A program made the position numbers and the translations under genes. The notes beneath the pieces were generated by a model. It was not told where the DNA came from. It saw nothing but the letters and a program-made list of their open reading frames with translations, and made no database searches. 27,990 nt of DNA from Sphingomonadales bacterium (GTDB taxonomy: Bacteria > Pseudomonadota > Alphaproteobacteria > Sphingomonadales > Sphingomonadaceae). Location of the stretch: contig JAIYAA010000293.1 of assembly GCA_027489295.1 (NCBI GenBank), positions 1 through 27,990 of the forward strand, read 5' to 3'. Shown piece after piece: positions 6,907-13,088 of the stretch (its first letter is position 1; each line of letters starts with the position of its first letter).

Positions 6907-7317
6907 TTAGCGGCCGTTGCGGCAGTCGCCGCCATCGATCGCGCGGCCGGCCAGAGCGCCCGCGCCCGCGCCGATGATCGTGCCGGTGCCGCTACGGCGA
7001 TAGGAGCCGCCGCGCCCGATCTCGCCACCCAGCAGGCCACCGGCGATCGCACCCAGGATCGTGCCGGCGGTGCCGTCGCTGCAGCGCTGGCGATAGTTGC
7101 GGTCGCGATAAGCATAGCGGGGGCGATCATCGTGGTAGTCCCGATAGTCGCGGACCTCGCGATAGTCCCGGTAGTCGCGGTAGTCGCCACGATAATCGCG
7201 GTCGTAGCGGCTGTATCCGTCGCGATGGCCCCAGTCCTGCGCGGCCGCAGGGGTCGCAGCGATCGAACCGGTCATCAGCGTGGCCGCCATCATGGCGCCG
7301 ATCAGAAACTTCTTCAT
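6907..7317 (-). CDS. Glycine-zipper 2TM-type exported protein with arginine/tyrosine repeats
   Basis: The 136-residue product starts with a signal peptide (MKKFLIGAMMAATLMTGSIA..ATPAAAQ, cut after AAA or AAAQ). Residues ~33-70 are a highly charged repeat of D-Y-R triplets (DYRGDYRDYRDYREVRDYRDY). The C-terminal half is a glycine zipper, GTILGAIAGGLLGGEIG and GTIIGAGAGALAGRAI, as in the 17-kDa surface antigen/YMGG-like families that insert in or coat the outer membrane. CSDGTAG and GDCRNGR each hold one cysteine that could form a disulfide. The longer frame to 7386 puts 23 non-signal residues in front and is rejected. ATG 7317 is preceded by a purine-rich GAGGA. Function is unknown beyond envelope association. 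The terminator at 6855-6894 closes it. Confidence 0.8.
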   Translation of the reverse strand: MKKFLIGAMMAATLMTGSIAATPAAAQDWGHRDGYSRYDRDYRGDYRDYRDYREVRDYRDYHDDRPRYAYRDRNYRQRCSDGTAGTILGAIAGGLLGGEIGRGGSYRRSGTGTIIGAGAGALAGRAIDGGDCRNGR

Positions 7318-7433
7318 GTCCTCGTCTCCTCGCGGGGCACTGGTGCCGCCGTCTGAAACCTGATTCGCACAAATCGACTGTTCCAAGCCTGAATGCGCTC
7401 GTTAGCTGGCGTTCAGGGTTGGCCCGCTGCCGG

Positions 7434-7458
7434 GGAACCATGACAGGTGAGAAACGTT
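7434..7458 (+). promoter_or_regulatory. EcfG-type (general stress sigma factor) promoter
   Basis: GGAAC (7434-7438), exactly 16 bases, CGTT (7455-7458). This is an exact match to the known alphaproteobacterial EcfG/SigT promoter, GGAAC-N16/17-CGTT. Transcription would begin about 7465, 22 bases before the small zinc-ribbon gene at 7487. Expression under the PhyR-NepR-EcfG stress cascade is therefore expected. Confidence 0.8.
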
Positions 7459-7486
7459 TCTTGCTCGGAATGGAGGGAACCGCCCG

Positions 7487-7693
7487 ATGTACGACTCAGG
7501 CATCCGCCGCGCGCTGACCGGCTATCGCCCGCACGAGACCAATCCCTGTCCCGGCTGCGGGCAGTCGCACTGGATGGTCGGCCGCCTGACCGCCGAGTGC
7601 GCGTTCTGCGGGACCGCCCTTCCCCTGCATCTCGGCGCGGTCGGCGTGAGCGCGCTGCAAGCCCGCCCCGCCCGTTCGTCGATGGCAGCCTGA
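7487..7693 (+). CDS. Small zinc-ribbon hypothetical protein, probable general-stress gene
   Basis: A 68-residue protein with two CxxC knuckles, CPGCG (21-25) and CAFCG (38-42), separated by a short strand-turn segment. That is the spacing of a minimal zinc ribbon. No named family is recognised. The core resembles zinc ribbons that bind RNA or act as adaptor modules, but there is no evidence for a specific partner. GGAGGG lies 10 bases upstream of ATG 7487. It is the first gene after a perfect EcfG promoter, and the next small gene begins three bases after its stop, so both should be made in stationary phase or stress. Confidence 0.7.
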   Translation: MYDSGIRRALTGYRPHETNPCPGCGQSHWMVGRLTAECAFCGTALPLHLGAVGVSALQARPARSSMAA

Positions 7694-7696
7694 CGC

Positions 7697-7987
7697 ATGA
7701 CCAGCATCGCTTCCACCTCGCCGATCGAGCGCATCGCCCGCGTCATCGCTGCGGAAATGCTCAGCCCGAACGCCGAAGGCGCGGGTGAGCTAGGACGGCC
7801 GGTGAGCGAGATCGTCGACACGATCTGGCCCCGCGAAACAGACCGCGCACTCGCCGTGCTGCGAACGCTGCGCGAGCCGACCATGGGCATGATCGAGGCG
7901 GGACGCGCTGCGGGCGACGACCCTGCCTGCATCTGGAGCGCGATGGTCAACGCGGCGATCGCGCAGGCGCACGCGCTCGCCGACTGA
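7697..7987 (+). CDS. Small conserved-type hypothetical protein
   Basis: The 96-residue product has no family I can name. It looks like a soluble, mostly helical protein: IERIARVIAAEMLSPN at the start, a linker with GELGRPVSEIVDTIWPRETDRALAVLRTLREP, and a closing helix IWSAMVNAAIAQAHALAD. The mid-portion (W..eiDrALAVLRTLREP) resembles short proteins seen singly in sphingomonad genomes. It has no signal peptide, membrane segment or cysteine pair (one Cys near residue 80). It begins three bases after the zinc-ribbon stop codon and ends 42 bases before cysS, so it belongs to the EcfG-driven unit. Confidence 0.65.
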   Translation: MTSIASTSPIERIARVIAAEMLSPNAEGAGELGRPVSEIVDTIWPRETDRALAVLRTLREPTMGMIEAGRAAGDDPACIWSAMVNAAIAQAHALAD

Positions 7988-7994
7988 GGCGGCT

Positions 7995-8022
7995 TTGTCG
8001 CGGGCATTTTGTTCGCTATGCG
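7995..8022 (+). promoter_or_regulatory. Putative cysS promoter, leaderless layout
   Basis: TTGTCG (7995-8000), 16 bases, TATGCG (8017-8022), then seven bases to ATG 8030. The hexamers fall in the short gap between the upstream gene and cysS, and no Shine-Dalgarno precedes the ATG. This would let cysS be made constitutively, independent of the stress promoter at 7434. Confidence 0.45.
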
Positions 8023-8029
8023 CGGCGCC

Positions 8030-9460
8030 ATGCACAACGCTTCGCTGACGCTCTACAATTCGCTGTCCCGTTCGCTCGAGCCGTTCCAGCCGCTCGACCC
8101 CGAAAAGGGCGTGCGCGTCTATTCGTGCGGTCCCACCGTCTACAACTACGCCCATCTCGGCAATCTGCGCGCCTATGTGTTCACCGACACGCTGAGCCGG
8201 GTGTTGCGCTGGAAGGGCTATCCGCTCACCCACATCATCAACATCACCGATGTCGGCCACCTGACCTCCGACGCCGACGCCGGCGACGACAAGATGGAAG
8301 CGGCCGCGCGCGCGCAGGCCAAGAGCATCTGGGACATCGCCGCGCATTATACCGCCGCGTTCAAGCAGAACATCGCCGACCTCAACATCGCCGAACCGAA
8401 CAAATGGTCGGTCGCGACCGATCACATCCAGCAGATGATCGCCTTCGCCGAGAAGATCGCGCCCGAGCATTGCTACGAGCTCGACTCCGGCCTGTATTTC
8501 GACGTGTCGACGGTGCCCGACTATGGCCGTCTGGCCGGCGCCGCAGATGACGCGGCGGAAGGCCGGATCGATCCGGTCGACGGCAAGCGTCACCCGCAGG
8601 ACTTCGCGATCTGGCGCAAGTCGCCGCCGGGCGAGCAGCGCCAGATGGAGTGGGATTCGCCGTGGGGAAAAGGGGCGCCGGGCTGGCACCTCGAATGCTC
8701 GGTGATGAGCATCCAGTATCTCGGCGCGCCGTTCGACATCCACACCGGCGGCATCGACCACCGCGAGATCCATCACCCGAACGAGATCGCCCAGAACCAG
8801 GCGTTCTGCGGCTGCGGCGATACCGGTGCCAAGTTCTGGATGCACAACAACTTCCTGGTCGATCGCAGCGGCAAGATGTCCAAGTCCAAGGGCGGGTTCA
8901 CCACGCTGCAGTCGCTGATCGACGCGGGCGTGCATCCCCTCGCCTATCGCCTGCTGTGCCTGCAGGCACAGTATCGCAGCGAGCTGGAATTCTCGGCCGA
9001 GAATCTCGCGGCAGCGCTCACCCGGCTGAAGCGGCTGGTGATGACGGTTACCGCGCTCAAGGCGCGTGCCGAGGGCGAAGGCACCGCCCCGGCGGCGTGG
9101 CTGGAAAAGCTGGATGCCGCGGTATCGGACGATCTCAACACCCCCAAGGCGCTGCCGGTGCTCGACGAGTTGCTGGCGGACAAGCGGACCTCCCCCGCCG
9201 ATCGGCTGGCAGCGCTCGCCGAATTCGACCAGGTGTTCGGCCTGCGACTTTCCACGCTGACCCGCGAGGAACTGCGCGTTCAGCCCAAGGGCGCCGCAAT
9301 CACGCCCGAGGAAATTTCCGACCTGCTCGTCGAGCGCAAGGAAGCGCGCGTGGTGAAGGACTTCCAGCGTTCCGACCAGATCCGCGATGTCCTGGCGGCA
9401 GCGGGTATCGAGGTGATGGACGGGGATCCGCTCGGCTGGGACTGGAAACCCGCGCTGTAA
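8030..9460 (+). CDS. cysS: Cysteinyl-tRNA synthetase
   Basis: A 476-residue class I aminoacyl-tRNA synthetase that charges tRNA-Cys with cysteine in two ATP-dependent steps in the cytosol. Visible signatures are YSCGPTVYNYAHLGNLRAYV (Cys33 and the HIGH-like AHLGN at 41-45), LECSVMS with Cys223, GGIDHREIHHPNEIAQ supplying the His/Glu zinc ligands, and GKMSKSKGG with KMSKS at 282-286. The C-terminal helical region contains the DALR-like anticodon-binding part and ends at the usual WDW-type tail. Length is typical. In-frame ATG 8018 and TTG 8009 lie upstream, but the family N-terminus (SLTLYNSLSR) and the promoter position favour 8030. The cognate tRNA-Cys is 1.9 kb upstream. Confidence 0.96.
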   Translation: MHNASLTLYNSLSRSLEPFQPLDPEKGVRVYSCGPTVYNYAHLGNLRAYVFTDTLSRVLRWKGYPLTHIINITDVGHLTSDADAGDDKMEAAARAQAKSIWDIAAHYTAAFKQNIADLNIAEPNKWSVATDHIQQMIAFAEKIAPEHCYELDSGLYFDVSTVPDYGRLAGAADDAAEGRIDPVDGKRHPQDFAIWRKSPPGEQRQMEWDSPWGKGAPGWHLECSVMSIQYLGAPFDIHTGGIDHREIHHPNEIAQNQAFCGCGDTGAKFWMHNNFLVDRSGKMSKSKGGFTTLQSLIDAGVHPLAYRLLCLQAQYRSELEFSAENLAAALTRLKRLVMTVTALKARAEGEGTAPAAWLEKLDAAVSDDLNTPKALPVLDELLADKRTSPADRLAALAEFDQVFGLRLSTLTREELRVQPKGAAITPEEISDLLVERKEARVVKDFQRSDQIRDVLAAAGIEVMDGDPLGWDWKPAL

Positions 9461-9466
9461 GTCGCC

Positions 9467-9489
9467 CGACGCAAAACCCTCTTGCGTCG
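9467..9489 (+). terminator. Stem-loop after cysS (possible terminator)
   Basis: An 8-bp inverted repeat CGACGCAA (9467-9474) / TTGCGTCG (9482-9489) with a 7-base loop begins seven bases after the cysS stop. No U-tract follows, so it may be a weak terminator or an mRNA 3' end stabiliser. Confidence 0.45.
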
Positions 9490-9536
9490 CGGCACCATCT
9501 ACCCCCAGAAAACGCGACCAAATTTCGGGGGAAATA

Positions 9537-9968
9537 ATGCGCGGGCAGGTATTGGGCGTCGATCGATCGAGCGGCGAAGGCCAGATTTCGGGCGAGGACG
9601 GCAGCCGCTATGTCTTCACCCAGGAAGACTGGAGCGACGCGCGCCAGCCGGCGGTCGGCGCCAAGGTGGATTTCGATATAGACGGCAAGCGCGCCCGCCG
9701 CATCTTCCGCCTGCTCGACGGCAGCGTGGAGCCTGTGCCTGTGGGCGAGCCGCGCAACAAGATCCTCGCGGTGGTGCTGGCGCTGTTCCTCGGCTCGCTC
9801 GGCATCCATCGTTTCTATCTTGGCCGTACCGGCTCGGGCGTGGTGATGGTGCTGCTCAGCCTCACCATCGTCGGGCTGCTGGTCACCGGCATCTGGGCGT
9901 TCATCGACGCGGTGCGCTACTTGCTGATGAGCGACGCGGAGTTCGCCCAACGCTATCCCCGGCGCTGA
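9537..9968 (+). CDS. TM2 domain membrane protein with N-terminal OB/cold-shock-like module
   Basis: A 143-residue protein. Residues ~75-130 are a TM2 domain: PRNKILAVVLALFLGSLGIHRFYLGRTGSG, a first helix ending in the diagnostic GiHrFYLG, then a second helix VLLSLTIVGLLVTGIWAFIDAVRYL. TM2 proteins are inner-membrane proteins of mostly unknown role. The first ~65 residues (MRGQVLGVDRSSGEGQISGEDGSRYVF...VGAKVDFDIDGKRARRI) look like a cold-shock/OB beta-barrel: GxGxI turn, strand YVFTQEDW, and VGxxVxFdI. That suggests a cytoplasmic nucleic-acid or ligand-binding head. GGGGGA lies five bases before ATG 9537. Its TGA (9966-9968) abuts the bioA stop on the opposite strand with no spacer. Confidence 0.85.
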   Translation: MRGQVLGVDRSSGEGQISGEDGSRYVFTQEDWSDARQPAVGAKVDFDIDGKRARRIFRLLDGSVEPVPVGEPRNKILAVVLALFLGSLGIHRFYLGRTGSGVVMVLLSLTIVGLLVTGIWAFIDAVRYLLMSDAEFAQRYPRR

Positions 9969-11210
9969 TCAGGCGCCAAGGAACGCGGGCACCAGCCCCC
10001 ACACCGTGTCGAGTTGTTCGCGCGTGATGCTGTAGGGCGGCATCACGTACACGGTGTTGCCCAGCGGCCGGAGCAGCACGCCATTTTCCTGCGCGAACGC
10101 CATCAGGCGCGGGGCGATGGCGGAGAGATAGCCGTTTTGCGGCTGCGCGATCTCCAGCGCCGCAATGGTGCCCATGCGGCGGAAGTTGACGAGGCCGGGC
10201 ACGGCTGCCAGCCCATCCAGCGCCGCCTGCTGCCATTCCCCCAGCCGTGCAATCCGCTCCAGCACCGGTTCCTCGCGCCAGATGGCGAGGTTCGCCACCG
10301 CCGCTGCGCAGGCAATCGGGTTGGCGGTGTAGCTGGAGGAATGGAAGAACATCCGCGCCCGATCCTCGGACCAGTGCGCCTGGAAGATCGGCGCGGTCGC
10401 CAGCGTCACCGCCAGCGGGATCGCGCCGCCGGTGATGCCCTTGGACAGGCAGAGAATGTCGGGCACCACGCCCGCCTGTTCGCACGCCGTCAGCGTGCCG
10501 GTGCGGCCCCAGCCGGTCATCACCTCGTCGGCGATGAACAGGACCTCGTGGCGCGCGCAGATTACCGCCATCTCGGCGAGCAGCGCCGGGGTGTAGAACA
10601 GCATGCCCCCAGCCCCCAGCACCAGCGGCTCGACGATGAACGCGGCGGCGCCAGCGCGGCATTCCGCCTCCAGCGCGTCCAGCGTCGCCTGCTCGGCGCC
10701 CGCTACCGGGAACGGGATGGTGCCGACGTCGAACAGCAGCGGCTGGTACGGCCGGTTGAACACGCCCCGCGCACCGACCGACATGCCGCCGATCGTGTCG
10801 CCGTGATAGCTGTGCTCGAGGACGAGGATGCGGCTCCGCTCCTCGCCGCGATTGTGCCAGTATCCCAGCGCCATCTTGAGCGCGACTTCCACCGCGGTAG
10901 AGCCGCTGTCGCTGAAGAACACGTGCTCCAGCGCCGGCGGCAGGATCGCGCGGAGGCCCGCGGCCAGTGTCTCGGCCGGTTCGTGCGTCCAGCCGGCGAA
11001 GATGATCTGGTCGAGCTTGCCGGCTTGGGTCGCGATCGCCGCCAGGATGCGCGGGTTGCAGTGGCCGTGCGTCGTCACCCACCAGGACGAGATCGCATCG
11101 ATGAAGCTGCGGCCGTCGGCGGTGTGGATCACCGCGTCCTTCGCATGGCTGACCATAGGGATCGGCTCGCCCAGGCCATGCTGGGTGAAGGGGTGCCAGA
11201 CCGACGACAT
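9969..11210 (-). CDS. bioA: Adenosylmethionine-8-amino-7-oxononanoate aminotransferase
   Basis: This 413-residue class III PLP aminotransferase converts 7-keto-8-aminopelargonate to 7,8-diaminopelargonate, normally with S-adenosylmethionine as amino donor. VWHPFTQH at the start is the BioA-specific opening. ISSWWVTTHGHCNP, FFSDSGSTAVEVALKMA, SYHGDTIGGMSVG and FIADEVMTGWGRTG mark the substrate and cofactor pockets, and the PLP lysine lies in LSKGITGG. Length and sequence match genuine BioA rather than a GabT-like relative. It is the last gene of bioF-bioD-bioA. Its ATG overlaps the bioD stop by one base (TGATG), so translation is coupled. It ends abutting the convergent TM2 gene. Confidence 0.96.
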   Translation of the reverse strand: MSSVWHPFTQHGLGEPIPMVSHAKDAVIHTADGRSFIDAISSWWVTTHGHCNPRILAAIATQAGKLDQIIFAGWTHEPAETLAAGLRAILPPALEHVFFSDSGSTAVEVALKMALGYWHNRGEERSRILVLEHSYHGDTIGGMSVGARGVFNRPYQPLLFDVGTIPFPVAGAEQATLDALEAECRAGAAAFIVEPLVLGAGGMLFYTPALLAEMAVICARHEVLFIADEVMTGWGRTGTLTACEQAGVVPDILCLSKGITGGAIPLAVTLATAPIFQAHWSEDRARMFFHSSSYTANPIACAAAVANLAIWREEPVLERIARLGEWQQAALDGLAAVPGLVNFRRMGTIAALEIAQPQNGYLSAIAPRLMAFAQENGVLLRPLGNTVYVMPPYSITREQLDTVWGLVPAFLGA

Positions 11211-11836
11211 CAGGCGAAGTCCGCTAGGTCGAACGCGTCGGCAAAGGCTGCCGCCAGCGCTTCGGGGGTGAGGTCGGGCAGCATCGGCAGGCGGCCGAGC
11301 CGCTTGACCTGGCCGATCGCGGCAATGGTCGCCTCGCTGTCCTCGACCGGATCGCCGACGAACGCGATGCCTTGGATTGGGACACCCCGCGCGCGCAGTG
11401 CCTCGATCGAGAGCAGGCTGTGGTTGATCGTGCCGAGTGCGGTGCGCGCGACCAGTACCACCGGCTTGCCCCAGCGCGCGAACATGTCGGCATACAGGAT
11501 CTCGCGCGTCACCGGCACCAGCGCGCCGCCCGCGCCTTCCACCACCAGCGGGCCGTCGACGTCCGGCAGGGCGAGCCGATCGGGATCGATCGTCACGCCG
11601 TCGATCTCGGCCGCCAGATGCGGCGAACAGGGCGTGACCAGACGATAGGCCTCGGGGAGAATGTGGCCGATCGGCAGGCCGGAGAGCGCGGCGGTGCGCT
11701 CGCTGTCGCTGCCGTCGTCGAGGCCGCTCTGGATCGGCTTCCAGTAGCGTGCGCCGAGCGCGCCGGCGAGCGCTGCGGCGAACACGGTCTTGCCGATGCC
11801 GGTGTCGGTACCGGTAACGATAAAGGTCTGGGTCAT
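11210..11836 (-). CDS. bioD: ATP-dependent dethiobiotin synthetase
   Basis: The 208-residue product closes the ureido ring of dethiobiotin from diaminopelargonate, CO2 and ATP. The N-terminal [19 protein letters not shown] holds the BioD-type P-loop (GTDTGIGKT). [11 protein letters not shown] follows with the conserved KP.Q.G motif. [14 protein letters not shown] is the Walker B/substrate region that identifies BioD. The open frame continues upstream in a different frame from bioF, but homology begins at MTQTF, whose ATG (11836) overlaps the bioF stop as ATGA. The coupling keeps the biotin enzymes in step. Confidence 0.95.
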   Translation of the reverse strand: MTQTFIVTGTDTGIGKTVFAAALAGALGARYWKPIQSGLDDGSDSERTAALSGLPIGHILPEAYRLVTPCSPHLAAEIDGVTIDPDRLALPDVDGPLVVEGAGGALVPVTREILYADMFARWGKPVVLVARTALGTINHSLLSIEALRARGVPIQGIAFVGDPVEDSEATIAAIGQVKRLGRLPMLPDLTPEALAAAFADAFDLADFA

Positions 11837-12975
11837 GCTGCCATGGTTTCGGTTGCGGGGATCAGGGTGGCCAGCCGCTCCGCAAGTGCGGCGATCTCGG
11901 CCGGCGCGACGTTGTTGGTGATCGAGATGCGCAGGCGCGAGGTGCCGGCGGGCACGGTCGGAGGGCGGATGCCGCGCACGTCGAAGCCGCTGTCCTGCAG
12001 CGCGCCCGCCACGGCCATGGTGCGGACGTCGTCGCCGAGGATCAGCGGCAGGATCTGGGTTTCGCCGGCGGACACGCCGAGCGGCCCGAGCGCCTTGCGG
12101 GCCATCCCGGCCCGTTCGAACAACCCGGAGCGCAGCGCATCGCCCGCCGCGACGATCTGCAACGACGCGCGCACGGCGGCGGCCATCAGCGGCGACGGAG
12201 CGGTCGAGAAGATAAAGGCCCGGCCTCGGTTGACGAGAAAGTCGCGGACGATCGCCGGGCCGGTGATCAGCGCACCCTCGCACCCCAGCGCCTTGCCGCA
12301 GGTGTGCAGCGTGATCAGGTTGGCAGTCTGCAGGCCATAAGCGAGCCCCTGCCCCTGCGGGCCATAGACCCCGGTCGCGTGCGCCTCGTCGACGATCAGC
12401 ACCGCGCCCTCCGCTTCGGCCAGCGCCGAAAGCTCGGCGAGCGGCGCGATATCGCCGTCCATGCTGTAGAGGCTCTCGACCGCAATCCACACGCGTCCCG
12501 TCCCGCCCGCGCGGCGCCAGGCGGCGATCACCGCGGCAAAGGCGGCAACGTCGTTATGCGCCGCCTGCCGGACCTCGGCGCGCCCGAGCCGCATGCCTTC
12601 ATGCGCGCTGGCGTGGACGAGTTCGTCGAACAGCACGAGGTCGCCGCGCTGGGGCAAGGTCGCCAGCAGTGCGGCGTTGGCCGCATAGCCGCTCGAGAAA
12701 TACAACGCCGATTCGCGGCCGAAGAACGTCGCGGCCTCGGCTTCCAGTGCTTCGTGCTCGGGGTGGTTGCCGCGCAGCAGCCGCGATCCGCCCGAGCCGA
12801 TCGGCACGCCGCGCGCGAGTGCTGCAGCCACCGCGTCGGTGAGCAGCGGCGAGGCGGCGAGCCCGAGATAGTCGTTGGAGGCGAAATCCGCGCCCTCGCG
12901 GGCGATCAGCCGCCGTCCCCGCCCGCGCGCCGACAATGCGGCAAGGTCGCGGGCCTGTGCATCGAATGCGTCCAT
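11833..12975 (-). CDS. bioF: 8-amino-7-oxononanoate synthase
   Basis: A 380-residue PLP enzyme of the alpha-oxoamine synthase family. It condenses pimeloyl-thioester and L-alanine into 8-amino-7-oxononanoate, the first ring-building step of biotin synthesis. Motifs: [13 protein letters not shown] near the start, [34 protein letters not shown], the AspxAla-His pair in [17 protein letters not shown], and the PLP lysine in [10 protein letters not shown]. The family usually has TxGKAxG, so it is intact. The frame extends to 13011 but residues before MDAFDAQ are not family-like, and a promoter-like pair ends seven bases before ATG 12975. bioC, bioH and bioB are not in the window. It is divergent from the HTH-DAHP synthase gene across a 113-base region. 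Confidence 0.94.
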   Translation of the reverse strand: MDAFDAQARDLAALSARGRGRRLIAREGADFASNDYLGLAASPLLTDAVAAALARGVPIGSGGSRLLRGNHPEHEALEAEAATFFGRESALYFSSGYAANAALLATLPQRGDLVLFDELVHASAHEGMRLGRAEVRQAAHNDVAAFAAVIAAWRRAGGTGRVWIAVESLYSMDGDIAPLAELSALAEAEGAVLIVDEAHATGVYGPQGQGLAYGLQTANLITLHTCGKALGCEGALITGPAIVRDFLVNRGRAFIFSTAPSPLMAAAVRASLQIVAAGDALRSGLFERAGMARKALGPLGVSAGETQILPLILGDDVRTMAVAGALQDSGFDVRGIRPPTVPAGTSRLRISITNNVAPAEIAALAERLATLIPATETMAA

Positions 12976-12982
12976 CGCGCGG

Positions 12983-13011
12983 CGGCTACACCCGCCCGCG
13001 GCGCTAGGCAA
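12983..13011 (-). promoter_or_regulatory. Putative bioFDA promoter, leaderless layout
   Basis: On the minus strand TTGCCT (13011-13006), exactly 17 bases, TAGCCG (12988-12983), then seven bases to the bioF ATG. No Shine-Dalgarno is present. The left palindrome (13028-13044) lies 17 bases upstream of the -35, in a position for an activator or a looping repressor. Confidence 0.45.
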
Positions 13012-13018
13012 TTCTGCA

Positions 13019-13050
13019 GTAAATCGATTACCCTGAACGGGTAAATTTAC
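13019..13050. promoter_or_regulatory. Left operator region: 17-bp palindrome TTACCC-N5-GGGTAA with flanking half-sites
   Basis: TTACCC (13028-13033) and GGGTAA (13039-13044) are perfect inverted six-mers around TGAAC. Flanking GTAA (13019-13022) and TTAC (13047-13050) extend the pattern; GTAAATTTAC at 13041-13050 is itself a perfect palindrome. The same six-mer pair with the same N5 spacer recurs at 13063-13079. Two exact copies within about 50 bases between divergent genes strongly suggest a repressor site. The HTH domain encoded just downstream is the obvious candidate binder, by inference. Confidence 0.7.
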
Positions 13051-13052
13051 GC

Positions 13053-13082
13053 TTGCGTCGCGTTACCCCGTGCGGGTAAGGG
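13053..13082 (+). promoter_or_regulatory. Putative promoter of the HTH-DAHP synthase gene
   Basis: TTGCGT (13053-13058), 18 bases, TAAGGG (13077-13082), then six bases to ATG 13089, like the leaderless promoters elsewhere in the window. AAGGG here could instead act as a Shine-Dalgarno six bases before the ATG, in which case the promoter lies further upstream. Under either reading the right palindrome covers the promoter core or the ribosome site. Confidence 0.35.
13063..13079. promoter_or_regulatory. Right operator: second 17-bp palindrome TTACCC-N5-GGGTAA
   Basis: TTACCC (13063-13068), CGTGC, GGGTAA (13074-13079): the same arms and spacer length as at 13028-13044, with the centres 35 bases apart. 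It ends 9 bases before the start codon of the HTH-DAHP synthase gene, between the proposed -35 and -10, the usual position for autorepression. Confidence 0.72.
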
Positions 13083-13088
13083 TGTGCC

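Noticed and set aside
7126..7206. Short tandem repeats that could suggest a CRISPR array
   Set aside because: The repeats are about nine bases with no spacers, and lie inside the coding sequence of a D-Y-R repeat protein.
7357..7384. EcfG-like promoter on the minus strand upstream of the glycine-zipper gene (GGAAC ... GTTTC)
   Set aside because: The spacer to GTT is 20 bases and no CGTT is at 16-17, which is outside the known spacing.
11210..12490. 426-codon frame continuing upstream of bioD into bioF
   Set aside because: Homology to BioD begins only at 11836; the upstream part is an out-of-frame reading of bioF.
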